The translations under genes and the position numbers were made by a program. Positions 48,398 through 56,830 of a stretch of 64,000 nucleotides of DNA are shown in pieces. Each line of letters opens with the position of its first letter. Position 1 is the first letter of the stretch. The notes under the pieces are model-generated. The model searched no databases. It was given only the letters and a program-made list of their open reading frames with translations, and was not told the DNA's origin. The stretch is from Bog-756 sp052326605 (GTDB lineage: Bacteria; Actinomycetota; Acidimicrobiia; Acidimicrobiales; RAAP-2), in NCBI GenBank assembly GCA_052326605.1, contig JBKQMB010000001.1, positions 1 to 64,000 of the forward strand. The letters run 5' to 3'.

Positions 48398-48682
48398 TCA
48401 ATGCTTGGTGAACATGTCGACCGTCAAGAGCACAGGGAGCAGTGTGAGGTAGGTGGTCGAGTAGCCGAACAGCTGCATGGCCGCCCTGGGATCAGCTCGC
48501 TGCCACGGGCGCACGGCCAGGGCCGACAGCATGGGCACCCTGGCCGGCAGGTAGTCGTCCTTGCACTTGAATGCCAGCGCCCAGAGGTGGGGCGGTGTCT
48601 GCACGAGGATCATGGCAAACAGCACCACCGGGGTCCGCGCCGGGCTGGCGGTCACAGCCGCCCCACCGACCCACCGGTGGGC
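48398..48682 (-). pseudogene. ctaB: fragment of protoheme IX farnesyltransferase
   Basis: The frame encodes VLFAMILVQTPPHLWALAF, then KCKDDYLPARVPML, which matches the middle of CtaB/CyoE (typically FxWTPPHFWALAxxxxxDYxxAxxPMLP), followed by one weakly conserved helix and a stop (LTVDMFTKH). The N-terminal half with the first prenyl-diphosphate Asp-rich motif is missing, and so are the last helices. Upstream sequence in frame has no CtaB similarity. It is a decayed remnant beside oxidase cluster B; a functional copy must be elsewhere if heme O/A is made. Confidence 0.7.
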
Positions 48683-48841
48683 TGATCGCTCTGTCCACAC
48701 GTTCACTAGGGTTGGCCTTCCCCGGTCAGGAGCAACTCGCCAGGTGAGTTCACTCCCGTGCACACCCAACCTGAGGCTCCGTACCACCATGAGCAACCCT
48801 TCCTCGCCCGTCTTGGTCCCCCCAATCCCCAGATCCGCCAC

Positions 48842-49816
48842 ATGCCGTCAGTAAACTTCCGTAGAAGTGCGATGAGGGTCTGTCGTATCGATTGGTCGGG
48901 CCACCATCCCCAGCCGTCCACCGTCACCCTCGCCGTGGCGACGATCATGTCGGTGGCCGGTTCACTCGCAGTTGACGCTCTCCTCGTCTTCGTCGGGACG
49001 AGCATGTTCCCGGCGACAGTGGGATACGCACACTTTCGCTTCTCTGACTACGCCACACTGACGATCATCGGTGTGCTGATCGCGTGCGCGGCATGGCCGA
49101 TCGTGACCCGAATCTCCTCGGCGCCCCGCTGGCTCTTCCTGCGGCTCGCCCTGGCGGTGACGCTCGTCCTCTGGCTCCCTGATGTCTACCTGCTCATCCG
49201 GAACCAGCCCGTCCGCGCCATCGCCGTGCTCATGGTCATGCACCTCGCGGTCGCGGTCGTGACCTTCACCATCCTCGTCCGAATCGCTCCAGCGCGAGAG
49301 GCGTCGGCTCCCGCGGCCGACCTGGTGGCGCCGGCCTTCGAGCGGACGGAGTCATCTGCGGTTCCTCGCAAGCCGGTCCCGACGGATCCAGGCGGTGATC
49401 CAGGGCGCTCGACCAGCCACTTGCCGACGGCACTCGCACTACTGGTCGGTGTCGAGTTCGTGTCGGGCATTGCAGCTCTGGTCGCGCTTCCCACCGGGCG
49501 CCCGAGCGGCTGGCTCCCACCGAGCGGAACAACGATCTATCTCGCCCACGCCACACTCGGTGTCCCCCTCGCGCTCGGAGCGGTGGTCCTCCTCGTCCGC
49601 GTCAGGGGATCCACGCGTATCCCCCTGCTGAGCGGATGGATCGGCTGCATCGGCGTGGCCGTTGCCGGCATGGGTGGTCTTCTCACCGCTGCTCACCCTC
49701 TTAGGCTCGTTGGAATGGCATGCATGCTGGTCGGCCCCGTGGTAGCGGGGTTCGGCTACCTCCTTCCCACATTGGACCGGTTGACTGATGATTCACGCCT
49801 GACAGAGGACGGATGA
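48842..49816 (+). CDS. DUF6069-like multi-helix membrane protein
   Basis: 324 residues from ATG 48842 (48872 possible). The first half has four membrane helices with the pattern SLAVDALLVFVGTSMF, FRFSDYATLTIIGVLIACAAW and LWLPDVYLL, as in DUF6069 proteins. A linker rich in Ala/Pro follows, then four more helices (VGVEFVSGIAALVALP to GPVVAGFGYLLP). The function is unknown. No operon partner is apparent; it faces the convergent sulfur-carrier operon across a 473-base gap. Confidence 0.65.
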   Translation: MPSVNFRRSAMRVCRIDWSGHHPQPSTVTLAVATIMSVAGSLAVDALLVFVGTSMFPATVGYAHFRFSDYATLTIIGVLIACAAWPIVTRISSAPRWLFLRLALAVTLVLWLPDVYLLIRNQPVRAIAVLMVMHLAVAVVTFTILVRIAPAREASAPAADLVAPAFERTESSAVPRKPVPTDPGGDPGRSTSHLPTALALLVGVEFVSGIAALVALPTGRPSGWLPPSGTTIYLAHATLGVPLALGAVVLLVRVRGSTRIPLLSGWIGCIGVAVAGMGGLLTAAHPLRLVGMACMLVGPVVAGFGYLLPTLDRLTDDSRLTEDG

Positions 49817-50289
49817 ACCGGCACTTCGCCGCCTGAGCGGTGGCATCCTCGGGGAGTCATCGGCCCACGTGGTCCTGACAGAACCCACCCGTCGCCCGGG
49901 TCCGACGCCCAGTCGTCGGGTCAGTCCACGACGGGATGGGCTACCGAGGGATGGGAGGGGAACGGGTGGGACGACCTCTCCCCTTCCACCATCCGTCGCT
50001 ACGAGGGCATGTGGACCAAGCGCTCCTACGGGTCGATCGGAAAGCAGCCCATGGGTTGGATGGCACCATCTCCGGCGTTCGCCAGTGCCGTTGCGTTGAA
50101 CGGTCGAGGACACAGGCGTGTCGGGACCCTGAAAGCATCGCCGTCCATGGCGGACTGCGAGCAACCACCGCAACGGCATCTCAGCCGGTCATCCCGAGGG
50201 AGCGAGAGCAACCCGCGAAGGGGGTTGTTCCCCAACAATCATTACCTCACCTTGCTGGCGAACTCAGCCTCCGGCGACGGCTGGCGAAC
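49817..50289. other. intergenic region between convergent genes
   Basis: No supported gene. Contains a hairpin TTGTT-CCCC-AACAA (50227-50240) downstream of cysO, which may act as a terminator although no U-tract follows, and the tandem duplication at its right end. Confidence 0.5.
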
Positions 50290-50306
50290 TCAGCCTCCGG
50301 CGACGG
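50255..50306. repeat. 26-bp tandem duplication over the cysO 3' end
   Basis: The unit CTGGCGAACTCAGCCTCCGG plus CGACGG occurs twice in exact tandem (50255-50280 and 50281-50306). The right copy contains the last codons and stop of cysO, so the extra copy is a duplicate of the coding end placed after the stop. Confidence 0.9.
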
Positions 50307-50565
50307 CAGGGACGATCGACAGGGTCTGGCCCGCAGCGATCGGTGTGGCCAGCCCGTCGAGGAACCGCACGTCCTCGTCATCGAGGAACACGTTGACGAA
50401 CCGGCGCAACCCTCCAGCCTCGTCGAAGATGCGATCGGCGAAGCCGGCGTGGGCGGCGTCGAGCGCCTTCAGCGCCTCGCCGACCGTCGACCCTTCGACG
50501 CTCACCTCACCGGAGCCCCCGGTGAGTGTGCGCAGCTGGGCGGGAACTCGGACCTTGATCATCAT
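50290..50565 (-). CDS. cysO: CysO-like sulfur carrier protein (ThiS/MoaD fold)
   Basis: 91 residues, ubiquitin-like. The C terminus FVNVFLDDEDVRFLDGLATP to PAVAGG closely matches mycobacterial CysO, including the terminal Gly-Gly that is adenylated and turned into a thiocarboxylate. It supplies sulfide equivalents to a PLP enzyme (CysM in mycobacteria). Here it overlaps the threonine-synthase-like gene by four bases (ATGA) and lies behind a SAM riboswitch. No Mec-type peptidase or CysM is next to it. This points to a sulfur-transfer partner role for the upstream enzyme. Confidence 0.85.
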   Translation of the reverse strand: MMIKVRVPAQLRTLTGGSGEVSVEGSTVGEALKALDAAHAGFADRIFDEAGGLRRFVNVFLDDEDVRFLDGLATPIAAGQTLSIVPAVAGG

Positions 50566-51830
50566 GCACTCCTGGGTGCCGGCTCGTCGGTGAGTTCGTA
50601 CTCGGCGCCCATGGCGGCAGCAAAGGCGTCGAGCGTAGGGGCGATGGTGGCGGTCGGCCCGACCGTGCCCGACAGGGCTTCCACCGTCTTCAGTCCGTGG
50701 CCGGTCACCATCGCCACCACCCGCTCGTCGGGCCGGATGACGCCCTCGCCCGCCAGCTTGGCCAGAGTGGCGATGGTCACCCCGCCCGCGGTCTCGGCGA
50801 AGATCCCCTCCGTGCGCGCCAACAGCAGGATGCCTTCGATCACCTCTGCATCGGTGACCGAAGCGCAGGATCCACCCGACTTGCGGATGGCATCGAGCGC
50901 GTACCAGCCATCGGCGGGATTTCCGATGGCCAGGGACTTTGCGATCGTCGCGGGCTTCACCGGGCGAATGGCGTCGGTCCCTTCCGCGAACGCGGTGGCC
51001 ACCGGCGAGCACCCCTCGGCCTGTGCTCCCGAGATCCGCACCGACGGCTCTTCGTCCAGCAGCCCCACCTGCCACAGCTCGGCGAATCCCTTTGCCACCT
51101 TGGTGAGCTGACTACCCGATCCGATCGGCACCACCACATGGTCGGGGGTCCGCCACCCCAGCTGCTCGGCCACTTCGAACGCCAGCGTCTTCGAGCCCTC
51201 GGCGTAGTAGGTCCGCACGTTGACGTTGACGAACGCCCATGTCGGCTGCTCACTCGCCAGTTCGGCACACAATCGGTTGACATCGTCATAGCTGCCTTCG
51301 ACAGCAAAGACGCGACCCCCGTACACCGACGTCATGGTGACCTTGGCAGTCTCGAGGTCGTGGGGGATCAGTACCACCGACTCCATCCCGGCCCGCGCCG
51401 CATGGGCTGCCACCGAGTTGGCCAGGTTTCCCGTCGACGCACAGGCTGCGATCTTGAACCCGAGCTGGCGGGCCTTGGTCAACGCCACCGACACCACCCG
51501 GTCCTTGAACGAGCCCGTCGGGTTGGCGGTGTCGTCCTTGATCCACAGTTCGCCCAGGCCCAGCTCGGCAGCCAGGCGATCGGCCCGGACCAGTGGCGTG
51601 AACCCGGCACCCAGGTCGACCGGCGCCGCGTCGGACACCGGAAGAAGGTCGGCGTAGCGCCAGATGGTACGCGGGCCGGCTTCGATCCGCTCCCTGCTCA
51701 TCGTCGCCGCCACCCGTTGGTAGTCGTACGTCACCTCGAGGGGGCCGAAGCAGTAGTCGCACACGTGCAACGCCTCGGCGGGGTAGGTGCGCCCACACTC
51801 ACGGCAGCGCAAGCCAGAAACGAAGTCCAC
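50562..51830 (-). CDS. thrC: threonine-synthase-like PLP enzyme under SAM riboswitch control
   Basis: 422 residues, fold-type II PLP enzyme. N-terminal zinc ribbon (LRCRECGR and VCDYCFGP), PLP-lysine motif NPTGSFKDR, phosphate loop STGNLAN, and PIGSGSQL/TGHGLKT. The family makes threonine from O-phosphohomoserine. Two features suggest another product: a SAM riboswitch immediately upstream and a CysO sulfur carrier overlapping downstream. Both fit homocysteine formation by replacing the phosphate with sulfur from CysO thiocarboxylate; this is inference, and ordinary threonine synthesis remains possible. GTG 51830 is supported by GGAG eight bases upstream, next to the riboswitch P1 helix. Confidence 0.88.
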   Translation of the reverse strand: MDFVSGLRCRECGRTYPAEALHVCDYCFGPLEVTYDYQRVAATMSRERIEAGPRTIWRYADLLPVSDAAPVDLGAGFTPLVRADRLAAELGLGELWIKDDTANPTGSFKDRVVSVALTKARQLGFKIAACASTGNLANSVAAHAARAGMESVVLIPHDLETAKVTMTSVYGGRVFAVEGSYDDVNRLCAELASEQPTWAFVNVNVRTYYAEGSKTLAFEVAEQLGWRTPDHVVVPIGSGSQLTKVAKGFAELWQVGLLDEEPSVRISGAQAEGCSPVATAFAEGTDAIRPVKPATIAKSLAIGNPADGWYALDAIRKSGGSCASVTDAEVIEGILLLARTEGIFAETAGGVTIATLAKLAGEGVIRPDERVVAMVTGHGLKTVEALSGTVGPTATIAPTLDAFAAAMGAEYELTDEPAPRSA

Positions 51831-51840
51831 GGCAGTCTCC

Positions 51841-51957
51841 TCATCGCTCGGGCATTGGCACCTGGGACGCTCACCGACCTACCCACGGCAGGTCGGAATG
51901 CGCTCTGGTTGCCGCGGCGTCACTGGGCCCGGTCCCTCAGCCGCTCTGGATGATGAC
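51841..51957 (-). ncRNA. SAM-I (S-box) riboswitch upstream of thrC-cysO
   Basis: The minus strand reads TCATC, then the conserved blocks AGAGCGGCTGAGGGA, GGGCCCAGTGACGCC, GGCAACC, a P4 hairpin (GACCTGCC...GGTAGGTC), AGGTGCCAATGCC, and closing GATGA, which pairs with the opening TCATC as P1. These are the core elements of the S-box. GGAG, the thrC ribosome binding site, follows P1 at once, so SAM binding should block translation initiation; no terminator stem is seen. High SAM would thus turn the two genes off. Confidence 0.92.
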
Positions 51958-52079
51958 CCCTATTTTGGCCGAAGACGCTCCGACAGTCAATGCAGGTGGT
52001 CGCGGGGTGCCGAGGAAGCAGGGCCACGGCGTCCCCTCCCCCCTCCACCCGGTCGGCCCCGGTGAGCGATGATGTCGGG

Positions 52080-52886
52080 ATGGCGAAGCTTCACGAATCC
52101 GACGATCAGACGCGCCGGTTCCCCTACGGTCAATTCGATGCCACGACGCTCGTGGGGATGAAGGGCGACCGACGGATCTCGGTCTGCATCCCCGCCCGTG
52201 ACGAGGCGGCAACAGTGGGGACGATCGTCGAGTCGATCACCTCCTCGCTGACCCGATCGCCCAGCGGTACCCCCCTCGTCGACGAAGTGCTGGTGGTCGA
52301 CGACGGGTCGACCGACCGGACCGCCGACATCGCCCGGGCGGCCGGTGCCCGCGTGATCACGGGCGAGGGAACAGGCGGCGGCAAGGGCCAGGCCATGCGG
52401 TCGGCCCTCAAGTGGGCAGAGGGCGACCTGCTCGCCTTCGTCGACGCCGACGTGACCAACTTCGGGCCGCACTTCGTGACCGGTCTGCTCGGTCCCCTGT
52501 TGCACGACGATGCGGTCACCCTGGTCAAGGGCTTCTACCAACGCCCTCTGCACGGGACGCTCGACGGTGGTGGGCGGGTCACCGAGCTGATGGCCCGGCC
52601 GGTGATCGACCTGCTCTTCCCCCACCTGGCCGGCATCGAGCAACCGCTGGCCGGCGAGACGGCAGCTCCCCGGTGGGTGCTGGAGAAGTGCGACCTTGCC
52701 GACGGCTATGCCGTCGAACTGGCGTTACTGATCGACGTGGCTGCCCAGTTCGGCGTCGACAGCATCGCCCAGGTGGACCTCGGGATCCGGGTGCACCGGA
52801 ACCGCCCCCTCTCGGAGCTGCGTCCCCAGGCCACCGACATCCTGCGGGCCTCCCTGGCGCGCGCCCAGGTGGTCACCTTCGACTGA
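52080..52886 (+). CDS. gpgS: glucosyl-3-phosphoglycerate synthase
   Basis: 268 residues from ATG 52080; GTG 52062 is an alternative. GT-A fold of family GT81: SVCIPARDEAATVGTIV, VVDDGSTDRT, GGGKGQAMRSAL, metal site FVDADVTNFGP, GFYQRPL and the acceptor region GGGRVTELMARP with LAGETAAPR. The enzyme transfers glucose from a nucleotide sugar to 3-phosphoglycerate, the first step to glucosylglycerate and, in mycobacteria, methylglucose lipopolysaccharide. No phosphatase GpgP is adjacent. It is divergent from thrC, with the riboswitch in between. Confidence 0.9.
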   Translation: MAKLHESDDQTRRFPYGQFDATTLVGMKGDRRISVCIPARDEAATVGTIVESITSSLTRSPSGTPLVDEVLVVDDGSTDRTADIARAAGARVITGEGTGGGKGQAMRSALKWAEGDLLAFVDADVTNFGPHFVTGLLGPLLHDDAVTLVKGFYQRPLHGTLDGGGRVTELMARPVIDLLFPHLAGIEQPLAGETAAPRWVLEKCDLADGYAVELALLIDVAAQFGVDSIAQVDLGIRVHRNRPLSELRPQATDILRASLARAQVVTFD

Positions 52887-52969
52887 CCCGGGTCCGGCAG
52901 AGGCCGGCACCGGCGCCGGACGGCTGGACAGCCGCTGTGCTGCGGTCGAGGGTGGCCGCACGGCGCAAC

Positions 52970-54619
52970 TCACGCCGGGGTACAGATCGGTTCGGGGGAA
53001 AACTCGCGCATCGCCGGTACGGTCACCGGACACAGCTCGGTCGAGGCCAGCAGCGGGACGTCCTGCAGGCCCACCGCTGCCCGGCTCCGGCGCCGGCCAG
53101 GCACGATCAGGGCGGTGACGGCACCAACGGCCACCACTACGGCACCCGCGTACACCGCCGGGGTCAACCCGTTGACGTAGTCCTGACCCGAGGCGTAGCC
53201 ACCGTTGGAACTGAAGACCGCTCCGAGCACGGCAATCCCGAGGACCCCACCCAGCTCGCGGAACGCACTGTTCGCTCCTGAGGCGACCCCCTCGAGCGAG
53301 CGGGGCACGGCACCGAGCACCAAGGAGGCCAGGGGTACGAAGAACAGAGCCATCCCGACGCCGCAGACCACGAAGGCCGGAACCAGATCCGCGTAGGGGG
53401 TGGTCGGGGTGGTGATCGTCGCCAGCCAGACCAGTCCGGCGGCCTGGAGCGCCAGCCCGGCCACGACCAGGCGCTTCCCACCCCAGCGTTCGGCCAGAAC
53501 GCCCACCAGCGGAGCGAGCAGCATGGCCATCGCCGTCCAGGGCAGCACCCGGATCCCGGCGGCCAGTGGTGTGTACCCCTGAACGGTCTGGAGGAACTGG
53601 GTCAGGAAGAAGATCGACCCGAACATGCCGAAGCTGAACAGCAGCGCGGTGACGTTGACGGCGGTGAACCCACGGTGCCGGAAGAGGCGGATGTCGAGCA
53701 TGGGGTGGTCGGACCGGAGATCCCAGGCGATGAACCCGGCCAGACCGATCGCACCGACGGCAAAGGCGCCGAGCACCGAGTCGCTCGTCCATCCGTGTGC
53801 GTTGCCGCGGACGAGGCCGAGGACGATGCCGAACAGGCCGGCGCTGACCAGGCCGACCCCGCCCAGGTCGAGACGGGAGGCCGCCCCCCGGGACTCGCCG
53901 AGCTTCCACCACGCCACCGGGATCAGCACCACGCCCACCGGCACGTTCAGCCAGAAGATGTACTGCCACGACCAGCCGCTGGTGACGGCGCCGCCGACCA
54001 ATGGCCCCATGGCCACCGCGGTCCCGCCGATGGCGCCCCAGATGCCCAGTGCGGCGTTGCGGCGTTCGGGAGGGACCGCTGCACTGAGCAGGGTCAGCGA
54101 CAGGGGCATGATCATGGCGCCGCCCGCCCCCTGCAGGGCGCGGGCCGCCACCAGAAACGAGATGGTGGGAGCCAGGGCAGCCAGGGCCGACGAGGCGGTG
54201 AACAGGGCGATGCCCGCCACGAAGATGCGGCGACGGCCGAAGCGCTCACCGAGCGCGGCGGCCGACAGGAGTAGGACGGCAAAGGTGAGGGTGTACGCGT
54301 TCACCGTCCACTCGAGGCCCGACAGCCCGGCATGGAGGTGGACCCGGATCACCGGAAGTGCCGTCGACACCACCAGGTTGTCCAGTGATGCCATGAAGAG
54401 TGCCAGGCCGGTGATCACCACAGCCCAGACGGCCCGGGAACGCGCCGCCGGGCCGGGGCGGTCGTCGGACGGGTGCCGCGCCGGAACGGGCTGCTCCGGG
54501 CCGGCCTGCCCTGCGATGCGGGCGATGCGGCCGGGGCGGGCGGCAGTGCGCCATCCTGTTGGTTGTGATTGATCACTAGATTGACGGGGCAAAAAAAGAG
54601 GGACGATGGGCTGGTTCAT
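52970..54619 (-). CDS. MFS drug-efflux transporter, DHA2 (EmrB/QacA) type
   Basis: 549 residues, 14 membrane helices. Motif A-like GERFGRRRIFVAG, the DHA2 helix-1 motif LDNLVVSTALP, and motif C-like ALGIWGAIGGTAVAMGPLVGG. It exports hydrophobic or cationic compounds in exchange for protons. A 60-residue Pro/Arg-rich N-terminal extension precedes helix 1, so translation may start later, but the ATG overlaps the tetR stop by four bases, which supports it. Repressed by the upstream TetR, most likely. Confidence 0.9.
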   Translation of the reverse strand: MNQPIVPLFLPRQSSDQSQPTGWRTAARPGRIARIAGQAGPEQPVPARHPSDDRPGPAARSRAVWAVVITGLALFMASLDNLVVSTALPVIRVHLHAGLSGLEWTVNAYTLTFAVLLLSAAALGERFGRRRIFVAGIALFTASSALAALAPTISFLVAARALQGAGGAMIMPLSLTLLSAAVPPERRNAALGIWGAIGGTAVAMGPLVGGAVTSGWSWQYIFWLNVPVGVVLIPVAWWKLGESRGAASRLDLGGVGLVSAGLFGIVLGLVRGNAHGWTSDSVLGAFAVGAIGLAGFIAWDLRSDHPMLDIRLFRHRGFTAVNVTALLFSFGMFGSIFFLTQFLQTVQGYTPLAAGIRVLPWTAMAMLLAPLVGVLAERWGGKRLVVAGLALQAAGLVWLATITTPTTPYADLVPAFVVCGVGMALFFVPLASLVLGAVPRSLEGVASGANSAFRELGGVLGIAVLGAVFSSNGGYASGQDYVNGLTPAVYAGAVVVAVGAVTALIVPGRRRSRAAVGLQDVPLLASTELCPVTVPAMREFSPEPICTPA

Positions 54620-55242
54620 GCAGGAACCTCCGATTGAGCGGCCAGCTCGGCACGTCGCTGCGCCTTGAGGGCCTGGGTGGCTTGTTGGATGGCGTGGGCC
54701 TTCTCCGGCATGGGGCAGAAGCTCTGGGCCCAGTGCTCGGAGACGGACAGGAGGTCGATGGCGGACATGACGTTGATCATCATGCCGTTGGCGAAGAAGC
54801 AGCGGAGGTCCTCGTCGGGGAGGTGGGTGCGGTCATGCGCCAGCTCCCACAGCATCTCGAAGGTGCGGCGGCAGGTGCGGGCGATGTCGGGATCCCCCGG
54901 AGCGGCGGCGAACCCGTGCAACTGGACCTGGAGGATCTCGGGGTCCTGCATGAGCTCGAGATAGGCGACGCCCATGGCGTCCAGCGCCGCGTGTCCCTCG
55001 AGACCCGCGCTGGCGCGGGTCATAGCCCCGATGATCCGGTCGGCCACCAGGTCGTAGGTGGCCAGGAAGAGGTCCTTCTTGGTGCCGAACAGACGGAACA
55101 GGTAGGGCTGGGAGATGCCGGCCCGGGTGGCGATGGCATCGGTCGACGTCCCCGCGTAGCCGGAGCGGGCGAACTCGGAGATCGCTGCGGCCAGCACGGT
55201 CGTGCGGCGCTCGTCGGCTGTCTGGCGGGTCGAGACCATCAT
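54616..55242 (-). CDS. TetR-family repressor of the MFS pump
   Basis: 208 residues. HTH segment AAAISEFARSGYAGTSTDAIATRAGISQPYLFRLFGTKKDLF is typical, with the QPYLFRLFGTK recognition helix common in regulators of efflux pumps. It overlaps the MFS gene by four bases. A palindromic operator covers its promoter, so it autoregulates the two-gene operon. Ligand unknown. ATG 55242 is placed six bases after the -10 box, so the mRNA is probably leaderless. Confidence 0.88.
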   Translation of the reverse strand: MMVSTRQTADERRTTVLAAAISEFARSGYAGTSTDAIATRAGISQPYLFRLFGTKKDLFLATYDLVADRIIGAMTRASAGLEGHAALDAMGVAYLELMQDPEILQVQLHGFAAAPGDPDIARTCRRTFEMLWELAHDRTHLPDEDLRCFFANGMMINVMSAIDLLSVSEHWAQSFCPMPEKAHAIQQATQALKAQRRAELAAQSEVPA

Positions 55243-55248
55243 GTGATC

Positions 55249-55278
55249 ATTGTGAGTGGTTACTCACTACCTTGTCAA
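55249..55278 (-). promoter_or_regulatory. TetR promoter with GTGAGT-N4-ACTCAC operator
   Basis: On the minus strand TTGACA (55278-55273), an 18-base spacer and CACAAT (55254-55249) form the promoter. The palindrome GTGAGT-GGTT-ACTCAC (55252-55267) lies in the spacer and overlaps the -10, so a bound repressor would block RNA polymerase. Confidence 0.7.
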
Positions 55279-55305
55279 GTAGGTGTGGAAAGGGGCTACC
55301 CGCGC

Positions 55306-55317
55306 TAGCGTCCCACC
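55306..55317 (+). promoter_or_regulatory. candidate -10 box, leaderless otsA
   Basis: TAGCGT (55306-55311), then six bases, then the otsA ATG at 55318. No clear -35 is seen. Confidence 0.5.
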
Positions 55318-56745
55318 ATGAACGGCGACCGGCTCCTACCGGACGGGGACGGGTCGCTGGTGGACACCGTGCTGGTCTCCAATCGCGGGCCCTTCGCCTT
55401 CCACCTCGAGGATGGCCTACCGGTGCCCGGGGCTGCCGGCGGCGGGCTGGCCGGGTCGCTGCATCCGATGGTGGCAGGCAGCGGGGCCACCTGGGTCGCC
55501 TCGGCGCTCAGCGAAGCCGACCGGGTGGCGGCCCGATCGGGGTTGATGACCGACGACGGCCTCCGCATCGAACTGGTCGACGCCGACACCGACGTCTACA
55601 ACATGGCCTACAACGTCGTGTCCAACGCCACGTTGTGGTTCTGCCACCACCATCTCTTCGATTCCGCCCGCCGGCCCCGCATCGACCGGCGCTGGATGGA
55701 GGCCTGGGAGGCCTACCGCCAACTGAACCGGGTGTTCGCAGAGCGCGTCGCCCAGGTGGCGCCCGAGGGCGCCAGGGTCCTCGTCCAGGACTACCACCTC
55801 GCCCTGGTGGGGTCGGAGCTCGACCGTCTGCGGCCCGATCTGCGCACCGCACACTTCACGCACACCCCCTTCGCCGATCCGTCGGTCGTGCGGATGCTCC
55901 CCACCGCGGTGGCCACCGAGCTCCTGTCGGGCATGGCCAGGTTCGGCGCCTGCGGGTTCCACACCGAGCGCTGGGCGGCCGCCTACCGGGCCGGCCTGGC
56001 CACACTGGCACCAGCCGGTGGGGGCCAGGGGCCGGCGAACCCGACGTTTGTCTCGGCCCTCACGGTCGACCCGGTCCGACTCAAGGCGGAGGCCGGTGAT
56101 CCGGCGGTGGGGAGGGCGCTGGCCCGCATCGACGAGCTCGTGGGGGGTGCCGATCGCCAGGTGATCGTCCGGGTGGACCGGATGGAGCTGTCGAAGAACC
56201 TACTCCGGGGGTTCTGGGCCTTCGAGGAGCTGCTCGAACAACAGCCCCAGCGCCGTGAGCGGGTGGTGTTCGTGGCGCTGGCCTACCCCACCCGCCAGGG
56301 GCTGCCCGAGTACCTCGCCTACCAGAACGAGGTGGAGTCGACTGTGGCCCGGATGAATGAGCGTTGGGCCACACCCGGATGGACGCCGATCGTTCTCGAG
56401 GTGGAGGACAACTACCACCGCTCGCTCGCCGCCCTCTCGCGGTATGACGTGCTGCTGGTGAATCCGGTGCGCGACGGGTTGAACCTGGTGGCCAAGGAGG
56501 GCCCTCTCCTCAACACCCACGACGGCGTCCTGGCCCTTTCGCGCGAGGCGGGCGCCTTCGATCAGCTCGGGCCCAGTGCCCTGGAGATCAACCCCTTCGA
56601 CGGCCCGAACACTGCTGCGGCGTTGGCGCGCGCGCTCGACATGCCCCGTGACGAGCGCGCCTCACGGGCCGACGCGCTCCGCCGGGTGATCCTGTCCCGG
56701 CAACCGGCGGACTGGCTGGAGGATCAGCTCAGAGCCGCCCGTTGA
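55318..56745 (+). CDS. otsA: trehalose-6-phosphate synthase
   Basis: 475 residues, GT20 family (GT-B fold). VLVSNRGPFAF, GGGLAGSL, YHLALV in VQDYHLALVGSEL, acceptor/donor residues FTHTPFADP, GFHTERW, RVDRMELSKN and NPVRDGLNLVAKE are present. It makes trehalose-6-phosphate from UDP- or ADP-glucose and glucose-6-phosphate. The otsB gene stands convergent, 85 bases downstream, so the pathway is complete here though not in one operon. With gpgS nearby, the region serves compatible-solute synthesis. Confidence 0.9.
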   Translation: MNGDRLLPDGDGSLVDTVLVSNRGPFAFHLEDGLPVPGAAGGGLAGSLHPMVAGSGATWVASALSEADRVAARSGLMTDDGLRIELVDADTDVYNMAYNVVSNATLWFCHHHLFDSARRPRIDRRWMEAWEAYRQLNRVFAERVAQVAPEGARVLVQDYHLALVGSELDRLRPDLRTAHFTHTPFADPSVVRMLPTAVATELLSGMARFGACGFHTERWAAAYRAGLATLAPAGGGQGPANPTFVSALTVDPVRLKAEAGDPAVGRALARIDELVGGADRQVIVRVDRMELSKNLLRGFWAFEELLEQQPQRRERVVFVALAYPTRQGLPEYLAYQNEVESTVARMNERWATPGWTPIVLEVEDNYHRSLAALSRYDVLLVNPVRDGLNLVAKEGPLLNTHDGVLALSREAGAFDQLGPSALEINPFDGPNTAAALARALDMPRDERASRADALRRVILSRQPADWLEDQLRAAR

Positions 56746-56830
56746 GCGCGTCGGCGGCCCACCGGTACGCCTCGGGCGCCCCGGGAAAGGCCCGCCGCGG
56801 GACCGGTGCGCCTCGCCCGCGATGCGCTGC

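Noticed and set aside
49936..51111. Long plus-strand frame across cysO and thrC
   Set aside because: Antisense to two well-supported genes; no recognisable domain.
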